The notes under the pieces were generated by a model. It made no database searches, was not told the origin of the DNA, and worked only from the letters and a program-made list of their open reading frames with translations. 64,000 bases of DNA from Hydrogenovibrio sp965140365 (GTDB lineage: Bacteria; Pseudomonadota; Gammaproteobacteria; Thiomicrospirales; Thiomicrospiraceae), in the NCBI GenBank assembly GCA_965140365.1, contig OZ223196.1; one strand, 5' to 3'. A program made the position numbers and the translations under genes. Within the stretch, counting starts at the first letter, position 1. Each line of letters starts with the position of its first letter. Below, in pieces: positions 16,811 to 25,473 of the stretch.

Positions 16811-19129
16811 ATGGATATGTTTTATGGCTACGTCAGATCCTTGGCGGTGTTTTTTATGGGGGCGGCGTTGCTGGCGACCGCTCAGGCAGAGACTTCTTCG
16901 GAGGCTGAGTTAGCATCGTCAGTCGGATATGCCGACGTCAAACCGATTTTGGAAAAGCGCTGTATTGTGTGTCATGGCTGTTACGATGCGCCCTGTCAGC
17001 TTAAACTGTCTTCTTATACCGGACTTGCGCGTGGCGGCAGTAAAGAAAAAGTGTACGATGGTGAGCGGATTTCCGCCGCCCAACCCACTCGGCTGTTTAT
17101 GGATGCGCAAACCATTGAAGAGTGGCGAGAAAAAGGCTTTTACTCTCTGATTACGGCACAGCAGGATGGCGAGCCGTCGGTTTTGTATCGAATGTTGATG
17201 CTGAAAGAAGACCATCCTCAACCGGTGAATGGCCGGTTGCCCGAAAATTATACATTGGGGCTGAACCGTAAAGAGGTGTGCCCGAAAGCGGATGAGTTCG
17301 ATGACTTTGCTTTGAATCACCCTAACTGGGGCATGCCATATGCCATGCCGAATTTGCCCAAAGACGAATATTTGACGTTGCTGAACTGGGCCAAACAGGG
17401 CGCGCAAGGGACCTTGGAAGACCTGAATTCGGTCAATTTGTCCGAGCAAGCCAGTTTTTATGAGAAATATCTCAATATTGATACCTTCAAACATCGTTTG
17501 ATGGCGCGCTATGTTTACGAACACTTGTTTCTGGCACACATTCATTTTGCCGATAATTCACCGCGTACTTTTTACCAGCTGGTGCGTTCTAAAACCCCGC
17601 CCGGCCAACCGATTGAGGTGATTCATACCACTCGGCCTTATGATGATCCCGGCGTGGATCGAGTGTATTACCGTTTGCGCGCCGTGAAGTCGAGCATCGT
17701 CGATAAAGACCATTTGGTGTATCACGCCGATGCCAATACCTATAAAAAGTACCAGGCCTGGTTTATTTTCCCGGATTACGAAGTGATGAAACTGCCCGGT
17801 TACGACCCAAAGACATCGGCCAATCCATTCAAAACCTTTGCGGCGATGCCGGCGTCTGGACGTTACCGTTTTCTGCTGGATCAAGCGCAATTTATTATTG
17901 AAGGCTTTATTAAAGGGCCGGTCTGTCGTGGCCAGGTGGCGTTGAACGTCATCGAGGAGCAGTTTTGGGTGATGTTTTTTGACCCGGACGAAGATGTGGT
18001 CAGTAATGACACGGCCTTTTTGGCGCAGCAGGCGGATAACTTGGCTTTGCCATCCGCCGAAGGGGTGGAAACCTTTCGGATGCTGGCCACGTCCACCACC
18101 TATCAAAACAAACAACGTTTGTACCTGGATGCCAAACAAAAACTGTTGCATTCCAAAAAAGAACGCCAAGTACGTCATGGGTTCGGTCGAATTTGGGACG
18201 GAGACCGTCATAACCGTAATGCGCTGTTAACGGTGTTTCGAAACCAGGATTCCGCAACGGTGCTCAAAGGCCTGCACGGCAAAATCCCTAAAACGGCTTG
18301 GGTGATTGATTACCCTTTATTGGAGCGTATTCAGTATTTGTTGGTGTCCGGGTTTGACGTTTACGGCAATGTCGGCCATCAGCTCAATACCCGACTTTAC
18401 ATGGACTTTCTGCGCATGGAAGGGGAAAACAACTTTCTAAGCTTCTTACCGATTGATACGCGTGAGAAATTGCGCGACTATTGGTATCGTAAAACCTCGG
18501 ACGAAATGGTGCGCAGTGATATTCCTTCAACGAAAACCACGATTCACTATCTGACGGATCATCCTAAAAAAGAATTTTTCCATCGATTAGTGCAACTGGA
18601 AGAGTTTCGAGATGTACTCAACTCCGACCCGATTAACCGCCCTCATCTGCCGTTTAAAGACGGGGACCCGGACGCCCGTATCGAAAAATTCCTGCAACAA
18701 CTGGCCGATTTGAACGGCCAAACAGTAGAAGGCTGGCCGGAGGTTTCTTTTTTACGGGTAACCCGCTTTAACGATCAGGAATCCTGGTATACACTGTTTT
18801 TGAACCGCGGTTATTACAATGTGACGTCCTTGCTGTTCGATCAATATAACCGCGCTCCGAAAGAAAACACCGTCACGGTGGTTAAGGGCTTGCGGACCAG
18901 TTATCCAGGGATGTTTTTCGAAGTGGATGAGCAAGACGTCAATGTGTTTTTGGCCTTGGCCTCTCGAGTGAAAAATAAATCGGAGCTTCAGCGGTGGGTA
19001 AAGGCCTATGGCGTGCGCCGAACCGATCCGGCTTTCTGGGATTTTTCCGATGATTTGTTGTTTTATCAGCAAAAAGTGGCGCCGGTGACCTGGGGTATTT
19101 TTGATTTGAATCGTTACTTGAATGATTAA
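16811..19129 (+). CDS. cti: Fatty acid cis/trans isomerase, cytochrome c-type
   Basis: 772 residues, normal Cti length. Periplasmic haem enzyme that turns cis-unsaturated membrane fatty acids into trans forms, stiffening membranes under solvent or heat stress (known from Pseudomonas and Vibrio). N-terminal signal peptide (hydrophobic segment ending ATAQA), then a single haem c site CIVCH (Cys51, Cys54, His55) followed by the family hallmark CYDAPCQLKL. The rest matches the CTI domain throughout, with no break. It is a monocistronic gene with a tandem repeat in its promoter region. Confidence 0.93.
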   Translation: MDMFYGYVRSLAVFFMGAALLATAQAETSSEAELASSVGYADVKPILEKRCIVCHGCYDAPCQLKLSSYTGLARGGSKEKVYDGERISAAQPTRLFMDAQTIEEWREKGFYSLITAQQDGEPSVLYRMLMLKEDHPQPVNGRLPENYTLGLNRKEVCPKADEFDDFALNHPNWGMPYAMPNLPKDEYLTLLNWAKQGAQGTLEDLNSVNLSEQASFYEKYLNIDTFKHRLMARYVYEHLFLAHIHFADNSPRTFYQLVRSKTPPGQPIEVIHTTRPYDDPGVDRVYYRLRAVKSSIVDKDHLVYHADANTYKKYQAWFIFPDYEVMKLPGYDPKTSANPFKTFAAMPASGRYRFLLDQAQFIIEGFIKGPVCRGQVALNVIEEQFWVMFFDPDEDVVSNDTAFLAQQADNLALPSAEGVETFRMLATSTTYQNKQRLYLDAKQKLLHSKKERQVRHGFGRIWDGDRHNRNALLTVFRNQDSATVLKGLHGKIPKTAWVIDYPLLERIQYLLVSGFDVYGNVGHQLNTRLYMDFLRMEGENNFLSFLPIDTREKLRDYWYRKTSDEMVRSDIPSTKTTIHYLTDHPKKEFFHRLVQLEEFRDVLNSDPINRPHLPFKDGDPDARIEKFLQQLADLNGQTVEGWPEVSFLRVTRFNDQESWYTLFLNRGYYNVTSLLFDQYNRAPKENTVTVVKGLRTSYPGMFFEVDEQDVNVFLALASRVKNKSELQRWVKAYGVRRTDPAFWDFSDDLLFYQQKVAPVTWGIFDLNRYLND

Positions 19130-19210
19130 AAAAAAACGGTTTTTTGGCTTAAGTTTTAGTAAATTTGGTCGATAACGTTTTTGAATTCATTTATTTTGAA
19201 GGAGGCTTGA

Positions 19211-19420
19211 ATGGAAATTTCAGCCAATGCCGCCGTCAATGCGGCGATGCAACAGCAACAAGCTTACACTCAGCAAGAAGTGCAGGTGTCGATGTTGAAA
19301 AAAGCGATGGACGTGCAAACTCAAGGTGCCTTGTCTTTGATTGAAGCCTTGCCTGCTCCGACACCTTCCACCCAAGGGCTACCAGCGAATCTCGGTAACA
19401 ATATCAATGTCACTGCCTGA
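19211..19420 (+). CDS. Small YjfB-like putative motility protein
   Basis: 69 residues beginning MEISANAAVNAAM and containing QQEVQVSMLKKAMDVQTQGALSLIEALP, the pattern of the small YjfB/putative motility protein family. Strong ribosome site AAGGAGG 7 bp upstream. No known biochemical role; no flagellar genes are nearby. It is followed by a terminator. Confidence 0.8.
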   Translation: MEISANAAVNAAMQQQQAYTQQEVQVSMLKKAMDVQTQGALSLIEALPAPTPSTQGLPANLGNNINVTA

Positions 19421-19445
19421 TTCCCGTAACGGAGTCGCTTAAACG

Positions 19446-19491
19446 AAAAAACCGCCACACCCTAAAGGGTATAAAGGCCTGGCGGTTTTTT
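19446..19491. terminator. Terminator, copy 1 of a 46-bp repeated terminator cassette
   Basis: 12-bp outer stem AAAAAACCGCCA / TGGCGGTTTTTT with an inner hairpin ACCC-TAAA-GGGT and an AAGGCCTGG remnant of the iterated palindrome. It lies between convergent genes. 45 of its 46 bases are identical to 33542-33587. Confidence 0.88.
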
Positions 19492-19516
19492 GTTTTCGGG
19501 CATTGAAAAACGTCCG

Positions 19517-20473
19517 TCAATCAATCGGGAAGATGTAATTCATCCAAGACGCCATGCGTAACAGCACTTTCCGAATAATGGACAAATCCTCGAATTTATC
19601 CGAGTAAACCGCCGCTTGCGCGTAAGAACCGCCGGGCAACTGATCGCGGTATTCCGCAAACGCCGGGTCGGTGATCTTCAGTTTCACCGGCACCATGCCG
19701 CTGACGCGGTTGTTATCGGTTAACAAGACGCCATTGGGTTGCATCTGCCCTTCCGCCATATAGGGTTGGACGCCATAGACCTCGGCCTTGAAGACACGCC
19801 CGGGAATGGCATCAAATGCCACTTCGGCTTCGAAGCCGGGCCGCACGCGCAGTAGGTTGTTTTGTCGGAACCAGCCGACGAACATATCCTGTTGCTGAGT
19901 GATGAACACCATCACCGGCCGTAGCGGAATCGGCACGGCAATCATGCCCGGTTTCAGGAAAAGCTGGGTCACTGAGCCGTCGGTCGGTGCGCGGACAATG
20001 GTTTGATCCAAGTCGAATTCAGCCTTGGCCAGTTCGGCCTGCAAGGCATCCACGCGAGATTGGGTCTGGTCGACGTCCAATTGTCGGCCCAGGTTTTTAC
20101 GCATCATTTCCTGATAGCGCCCTAGGTTCTTTTTTGCTTCTTTCAATCTGGCCGTGAGTTCGTCCACTTTATCCTGAAAGGGTTTCGGGTCGATTTTAAA
20201 CAGCACATCACCGGCTTTAAGCGGTACGTTGGGTTGGACCGGAACCTCAATGACACGGCCTCTTACCGTCGGCGAGATGGGGGTGGCGTAAAAATATTCG
20301 CGGGCCTGGCTGGAATAAGGGTGGCTGTAGTTCATCACGCCGTAAATGCCGCCCAGTAAAAAAGCACCGCCCAGTGCCGCCGTCGGTACCGTCCATTTGT
20401 TGACGGGCACTCTGAAAAGTTTGAAGAGTACGATACAAATCGCCGTGTAGGTCAAAATCAGCAGCATATCCAT
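19517..20473 (-). CDS. HlyD-family membrane fusion protein, YiaV-like
   Basis: 318 residues: two N-terminal hydrophobic segments (about 3-20 and 31-48), then a barrel-sandwich hybrid with a coiled-coil hairpin (VDELTARLKEAKKNLGRYQEMM) and a second lipoyl half (IVRAPTDGSVTQLFLKPG). This is the periplasmic adaptor architecture of HlyD/EmrA relatives; E. coli YiaV/YibH are the closest by layout. Its start codon overlaps the stop of the YiaW-like gene by one base. No exporter pump or outer-membrane channel is adjacent, so the cargo is unknown. Confidence 0.87.
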   Translation of the reverse strand: MDMLLILTYTAICIVLFKLFRVPVNKWTVPTAALGGAFLLGGIYGVMNYSHPYSSQAREYFYATPISPTVRGRVIEVPVQPNVPLKAGDVLFKIDPKPFQDKVDELTARLKEAKKNLGRYQEMMRKNLGRQLDVDQTQSRVDALQAELAKAEFDLDQTIVRAPTDGSVTQLFLKPGMIAVPIPLRPVMVFITQQQDMFVGWFRQNNLLRVRPGFEAEVAFDAIPGRVFKAEVYGVQPYMAEGQMQPNGVLLTDNNRVSGMVPVKLKITDPAFAEYRDQLPGGSYAQAAVYSDKFEDLSIIRKVLLRMASWMNYIFPID

Positions 20474-20835
20474 CAGTCTTGACCTCCGTTAGTCGTATCG
20501 CTTTTTAAACCGCGCACTTCGGTTTCCAGTGCGGTGAGTTTGGATTCCAGTTGTGCCAGGGTTTGTTTGTCTTCATCGGTGCCTGAAGTATTGGAGTGAA
20601 AGCCCCAACCGCGCTCTTCCCGGTAGGTCATGGCCCATATCCATAAAAACGGCCAAAGGACGTGCAGCATAAACAGACTGACCCAGCCGGCGGCTTCAAT
20701 GGCATCCTGGTGCGGGTGGTTACGTTTTTGCGCGATTTTATAGGGGATGTCGTGAATGGCGATGATTCCGTAAAAAAGTACGACGACCACGAAAAACAGC
20801 AGAAACAGTGAAAAATAATTCAAAAACTCGTGCAT
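20473..20835 (-). CDS. YiaW-like DUF3302 inner membrane protein
   Basis: 120 residues. N-terminal membrane helix (YFSLFLLFFVVVVLFYGI), then HDIPYKIAQKRNHPHQDAIEAAGWVSLF and a second helix with HVLWPFLWIWAM, closely resembling the YiaW/DUF3302 pattern. The C-terminus is a short coiled coil. It lies upstream of and overlaps the YiaV-like gene by one base; the pairing repeats the E. coli yiaW-yiaV arrangement, which supports both calls. Confidence 0.88.
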   Translation of the reverse strand: MHEFLNYFSLFLLFFVVVVLFYGIIAIHDIPYKIAQKRNHPHQDAIEAAGWVSLFMLHVLWPFLWIWAMTYREERGWGFHSNTSGTDEDKQTLAQLESKLTALETEVRGLKSDTTNGGQD

Positions 20836-20942
20836 GGGGTATCCAAAGTGCTTATTTAAAAACGATTACGATTTGTGCTCATTTTATACGAAACCGAAAG
20901 GCTGAAAAGAAACTTATTATTGAGTTGTTGAGGCGCATGCAT

Positions 20943-22082
20943 TCAGGTGTCCGACAGCAACGCCAGTGTCTGCTGAGCAATTTCCTTTTCCTCGTCGGTG
21001 GGAATCACCCAAGCTGGAATTCGGCTGGCCGGTTGAGTGATGCAACTTTCGCCCTTGGCTTTGACATTGGCGACCGGATCGATTTCAAACCCGAACGCCT
21101 TGGAAAAGTCATTGACCACCCGATAGCGGATTTTATCGGCATGCTCGCCGATGCCGCCGGTGAACACGATGGCATCCAAGTCGTCCATAATCGCCATATA
21201 ACTGCCCGCCACCTTTATCAAACGGTAAATGAAAATTTTCAGCGCGAGTCCGGCGTTTTCGTCGCCGGCGTAGGCCAGTTGCATCAGTTCTCGCATATCA
21301 TTCTGCCCGGCCAACCCCAGCAACCCGCTTTCTTTATTGAGTAGGTGGTCGACCTGCTCGGCGGTGTAACCCAGTTCGCGCATCATATACAGCGGAATCG
21401 ACGGGTCGAGGTCACCGCAACGTGTGCCCATCACCAGGCCTTCCAGCGGGGTAAAGCCCATGCTGGTGTCCATGCTTTTGCCGTATTGGATGGCACACAC
21501 GCTGGCACCGTTGCCGAGGTGCATGGAGATGATGTTGAGTTGGTTTAACGGTTTGCCAAGCAGAGCGGCGGCACGCTTGGCAATGTATTGGTGCGAGGTG
21601 CCGTGAAAGCCGTAACGGCGAATCAAATGGTCATCGTAGAGGTGTTTGGGAATGGCGTAATGGTATACATAGGCCGGCATGCTCTGGTGAAAGGCGGTGT
21701 CGAATACCGCGGTTTGCACCAGGCCTGGGTGTTTTTCGGCCAACAGTCGCATTGGGGCCAGATTGGCCGGGTTGTGCAAGGGGGCGAGTTCCGATAAGCG
21801 GTCGATGGTTTCCATGACGTCCTCGGTGACGATGACCGGTTGTTGGAAATCTTCGCCGCCGTGGACCACGCGGTGGCCGACGGCATCACAGTCGCCAAGG
21901 TGTTCGATCAGTCCTTGCTGCTGCAGTTCGGTTTCCACCTGATGTAAGGCGAACGCCACGTCGCGCTCCGGTGTTTCGCCGATGTGTTCGACTAGGCCGT
22001 GGGCGATCTGGTGGGAGTCTTCGCCGTTGAACAGGCTGTATTTCATCGAAGAACTGCCGGCATTTAAAACCAAAATTTTCAT
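20943..22082 (-). CDS. ackA: Acetate kinase
   Basis: Interconverts acetyl phosphate + ADP with acetate + ATP. Start chosen at ATG 22082 (MKILVLNAGSSSMKYSLF), which is the classic N-terminus; the open frame extends 25 codons further without homology. About 379 residues. Phosphate-binding and catalytic stretches (GHRVVHGG, FDTAFHQSMP, MGFTPLEGLVMGTRCGD) are all present. The start lies 4 bp after the pta stop, so the order is pta-ackA in one transcript. A CCAGGCCTGG copy (21719) is read as PGL. Confidence 0.97.
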   Translation of the reverse strand: MKILVLNAGSSSMKYSLFNGEDSHQIAHGLVEHIGETPERDVAFALHQVETELQQQGLIEHLGDCDAVGHRVVHGGEDFQQPVIVTEDVMETIDRLSELAPLHNPANLAPMRLLAEKHPGLVQTAVFDTAFHQSMPAYVYHYAIPKHLYDDHLIRRYGFHGTSHQYIAKRAAALLGKPLNQLNIISMHLGNGASVCAIQYGKSMDTSMGFTPLEGLVMGTRCGDLDPSIPLYMMRELGYTAEQVDHLLNKESGLLGLAGQNDMRELMQLAYAGDENAGLALKIFIYRLIKVAGSYMAIMDDLDAIVFTGGIGEHADKIRYRVVNDFSKAFGFEIDPVANVKAKGESCITQPASRIPAWVIPTDEEKEIAQQTLALLSDT

Positions 22083-22086
22083 ACGG

Positions 22087-24180
22087 CTACTCTTTTGTGT
22101 CGTTGGCTTGTGCTTGAATGGCCGTGATGGCGACGGTGTTGACGATGTCCGCCACACTGCAGCCCCGGCTCAAATCATTGACCGGCTTACGCAACCCTTG
22201 CAGAACCGGACCGATGGCGACCGCGCCGGAAGCGCGTTGCACCGCCTTATAGGTGTTATTGCCGGTATTGAGGTCGGGGAAGATGAACACGGTGGCTTGC
22301 CCCGCCACGTTGCTATTGGGCATTTTCTGGCGGGCGACGGTTGGGTCGATGGCGGCGTCGTATTGCAAAGGCCCTTCCAACAGCAGGTCTGGCCGTTTTT
22401 GGTGGGCGAGTTGCGTGGCCTGTCGAACCTTATCGACTTCGGAGCCGTGGCCGGATTCCCCGGTGGAATAGGACAAGAGTGCCACTTTCGGGTCGATGCC
22501 GAAATGCCGTGCGGTGTCGGCGGACCCGATGGCGATTTCCGCCAGTTGTTCCGCCGTCGGGTTTTGGTTGACGGCACAGTCGCCGTAGACCAGTACACGG
22601 GTGTCGAAGCACATAAAGAACACGCTGGAAACCAGCGAGGTGTCCGGTTGGGTTTTGATGATTTGCAGGGCGGGACGCACCGTGTCTGCGGTGGTGTGGG
22701 TGGCGCCGGACACCATGCCGTCGGCGTAACCGAGATGCACCATCATGGTGGCGAAATAACTGACATGGGACAGGGAGTCACGGGCCAGGTCCAGCGTCAT
22801 GCCTTTGTGTTGACGCATTTCAAAAAAGGTTTGGATGAACTCTTCCTGCCAGGGGCTAGTGTCCGGGTCGATGATTTGCGCCCCTTCCAGGTTCAGACCG
22901 AGTAAATTGGCTTGATAAAGCACTTCTTCCGGGTGGCCCAGCAGAATCGGGTTGACCACTTTGCGCTGTAATAACACGTCGCAGGCATGTAAGATGCGTT
23001 CGTCGGTGGCTTCCGGCAGGACAATGCTCTTGAGGTTCTGGCGGGCTTTTTCAAACAGGCGGTATTCGAACATAATCGGCGTGGTAATGTCGCGGCTGTG
23101 GTCGCTGGCGCGTTGCAAAATGCGCTTCATCAAGCAGTCGCGGTCAACGTGACGGTCGAACAGCCCGAGCGCCAGATGGGTTTTGCGGCTGTTGTTGGCG
23201 TTAAGCTTGGCGCGTACGCGGCCGACGTCCATGGCCGATGGATAGGTGTCGGTCTGAACGGAGACAATGGGCAGGTCACGTCCTTCGAAATTGATGATCA
23301 GGTCTTGAATCACCGGTTTGGGCATCAGGCCGCCGGTGAGCAGAATGCCGGCGATATTGGGCATGTTGCGCGCAAACAGGCTCATAATGGACGCAATCAA
23401 GATGTCGCTTCGGTCACCGGGAACGACGATTAAATCGCCCTCGTTGACGCGCGGTAGATAGTTTTCGATGGTCATGGCGGCGACGATGGGCGCTTTGACC
23501 AAGCGGTTCCAACCTTGTTTTTCCGGAGTGAGGAATTGGCCGTTCAAGGCATCCGCCACTTCTTTAATGGTTGGGGTGTTCAAGTCGTCCAGTTCCGGCA
23601 GGTAAAACACCGGCAGGCCTGGGTGTTTTTTGAAGTCTTCGCTGTCGTCATGCAAAGCCGACGCCATACGGTTAACAAAGAAGGCAAACGGGTCGTGGCC
23701 GGCACTGGCGTGCAATTCCATTTCTATTTCGGTTTCAATGTCGGCACGGCTTTTGTCTTGCCCGTTCAGCACCGGCACGTAAGGGCTGTTGAAGTGCTTC
23801 GCTAACGCCAGGTTGATGTCGAATTCGATGCCGCTGGCGTGACGGGTCATTTCCATACCGTGCACCAATACGAAATCGTATTCCTGTTGCAGGGTTTGGT
23901 ATTGCGCCACCAGTTGTTCGAACAGCTCGTGCTTACGGCCGTCGCTGAGTTTCTGGGTCGCCTCCGATAATGTCACGCCCGTCATCTGCTCCATGGGAAT
24001 GTCGAGTTGGAAGAAGTCGTGGATAAAGCGACTGTCCGGGTCGTCGGCTTCCGTGACCAGCGGGCGGAAAAAGGCGATTTTTTCAAATCGTTGTCGCAGC
24101 AGAGACATCAAACCGAGTGAAACAAGCAAACTGCCGGCGTGGCGCTCGCGGGGGGCAATGAAGAGACTGTTGGGTTCCAT
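22087..24180 (-). CDS. pta: Phosphate acetyltransferase, long form
   Basis: Interconverts acetyl-CoA and acetyl phosphate. Start chosen at ATG 24180 (MEPNSLFIAPRERHAGS), giving about 697 residues, the long gammaproteobacterial form: an N-terminal P-loop-like domain, a central DRTGG domain (about 220-330) and the C-terminal catalytic PTA domain (about 365-690) with MVSGATHTTADTVRPALQ and the YSTGESGHG motif. A GTG 16 codons upstream is possible, but neither start has a clear Shine-Dalgarno. It is divergent from hemW, with promoters sharing about 75 bp. Confidence 0.96.
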   Translation of the reverse strand: MEPNSLFIAPRERHAGSLLVSLGLMSLLRQRFEKIAFFRPLVTEADDPDSRFIHDFFQLDIPMEQMTGVTLSEATQKLSDGRKHELFEQLVAQYQTLQQEYDFVLVHGMEMTRHASGIEFDINLALAKHFNSPYVPVLNGQDKSRADIETEIEMELHASAGHDPFAFFVNRMASALHDDSEDFKKHPGLPVFYLPELDDLNTPTIKEVADALNGQFLTPEKQGWNRLVKAPIVAAMTIENYLPRVNEGDLIVVPGDRSDILIASIMSLFARNMPNIAGILLTGGLMPKPVIQDLIINFEGRDLPIVSVQTDTYPSAMDVGRVRAKLNANNSRKTHLALGLFDRHVDRDCLMKRILQRASDHSRDITTPIMFEYRLFEKARQNLKSIVLPEATDERILHACDVLLQRKVVNPILLGHPEEVLYQANLLGLNLEGAQIIDPDTSPWQEEFIQTFFEMRQHKGMTLDLARDSLSHVSYFATMMVHLGYADGMVSGATHTTADTVRPALQIIKTQPDTSLVSSVFFMCFDTRVLVYGDCAVNQNPTAEQLAEIAIGSADTARHFGIDPKVALLSYSTGESGHGSEVDKVRQATQLAHQKRPDLLLEGPLQYDAAIDPTVARQKMPNSNVAGQATVFIFPDLNTGNNTYKAVQRASGAVAIGPVLQGLRKPVNDLSRGCSVADIVNTVAITAIQAQANDTKE

Positions 24181-24254
24181 ACCGAATTCATTTATAAAAG
24201 CTGGTTGAATTACATGCAAGCTTAACACTTGCGTATGTAATTTCCATTAAAATA

Positions 24255-25439
24255 ATGGTTTTCCATCGACAGGCGCCGATTATTTTGCAGTTTACCCAAC
24301 CCGTTCCGCTCAGTTTATATGTGCATTACCCTTGGTGTATCCAAAAATGCCCCTATTGCGATTTTAATTCGCATACCTCGAATAATTTGGATGCAGACCA
24401 AGAAACCGCTTATCTCGACGCACTGATTCGGCAACTGGAACTGACCTTGCCGATGGTCTGGGGGCGGCCGATTCAGTCGATTTTTTTCGGCGGAGGCACG
24501 CCGAGTTTAATGTCCGAAGCCGGGCTGGACAGTTTTTTGTCTCGCGCCAGAGCCTTGTTGGGGTTTCAACCGGACATTGAAATCACCTTGGAAGCCAATC
24601 CCGGCACGGTCGATTTTGAAAAATTCGCCGGGTTTCGTCAAGCCGGTGTAAACCGTTTGTCGATGGGCATTCAAAGTTTTGACGACGAAAAATTACACGC
24701 CCTAGGGCGAATCCACTCGGCCGATGAAGCCTATCGCGCCGTGGAAACGGCTAAAAGCGCCGGGTTCGACAACTTCAATCTCGACTTGATGTTTGCCTTG
24801 CCGAATCAAAATCTGGAACAGGCTTTGCACGATGTCGACACCGCCATTGGGTTGCAGCCGCCGCATTTGTCGCACTATCAGTTGACGCTGGAGCCCAACA
24901 CCCCGTTTTATAAGCAACCGCCGGAATTACCGGAAGACGACCAGGCCTGGGAGATGCAGCTGGCGTGTCAGCAACGTTTGGCGGAAGCCGGATATCATCA
25001 TTACGAAGTGTCGGCCTACGCGCAAAACGGCCAGGCCTGCCGACACAACCTGAATTACTGGCAATTCGGTGATTACATCGGGTTGGGTGCGGGCGCGCAC
25101 GGCAAAATCACCGACCCGCCGCAAGGGGTGATTTGGCGCACCCAAATGCCGGCCTCGCCGGGCGGTTATATGAACATGATGGCTGAGGGCAAGACCGGAC
25201 GGCTGGAAAAGGTGGGCGACAGCGATGCGGTGTTTGAGTTCATGCTGAATGCCATGCGTTTGCAGGATGGCTTCGAGTTAAGTTTGTTTACTTTGCGCAC
25301 CGGCTTGCCATTGCATACAATTGAGCCCATCTTACAGGATTTGGCGGACAAAGGTTGGTTGACGCTTGACGGTGAAATGGTGTGTTTGACCCGCACCGGC
25401 CAAACCTATTTAAACGACGTGCTGCAGGCGTTTTTATAA
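24255..25439 (+). CDS. hemW: Radical SAM haem chaperone HemW
   Basis: 394 residues. Radical SAM motif WCIQKCPYCDFNSH with Cys28, Cys32 and Cys35, then GGGTPS and the HemN-type C-terminal domain. Length and the absence of a fourth cluster cysteine pattern favour HemW (haem-binding protein once annotated as coproporphyrinogen III oxidase) over true HemN. The ATG at 24255 lacks a good ribosome site; an internal TTG start near residue 11 is possible. It contains CCAGGCCTGG (24941, QAW) and a 9/10 copy (25031). Confidence 0.92.
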   Translation: MVFHRQAPIILQFTQPVPLSLYVHYPWCIQKCPYCDFNSHTSNNLDADQETAYLDALIRQLELTLPMVWGRPIQSIFFGGGTPSLMSEAGLDSFLSRARALLGFQPDIEITLEANPGTVDFEKFAGFRQAGVNRLSMGIQSFDDEKLHALGRIHSADEAYRAVETAKSAGFDNFNLDLMFALPNQNLEQALHDVDTAIGLQPPHLSHYQLTLEPNTPFYKQPPELPEDDQAWEMQLACQQRLAEAGYHHYEVSAYAQNGQACRHNLNYWQFGDYIGLGAGAHGKITDPPQGVIWRTQMPASPGGYMNMMAEGKTGRLEKVGDSDAVFEFMLNAMRLQDGFELSLFTLRTGLPLHTIEPILQDLADKGWLTLDGEMVCLTRTGQTYLNDVLQAFL

Positions 25440-25473
25440 CGCCATGCCAGGTTGTAACGGAAAAGGAAAGATT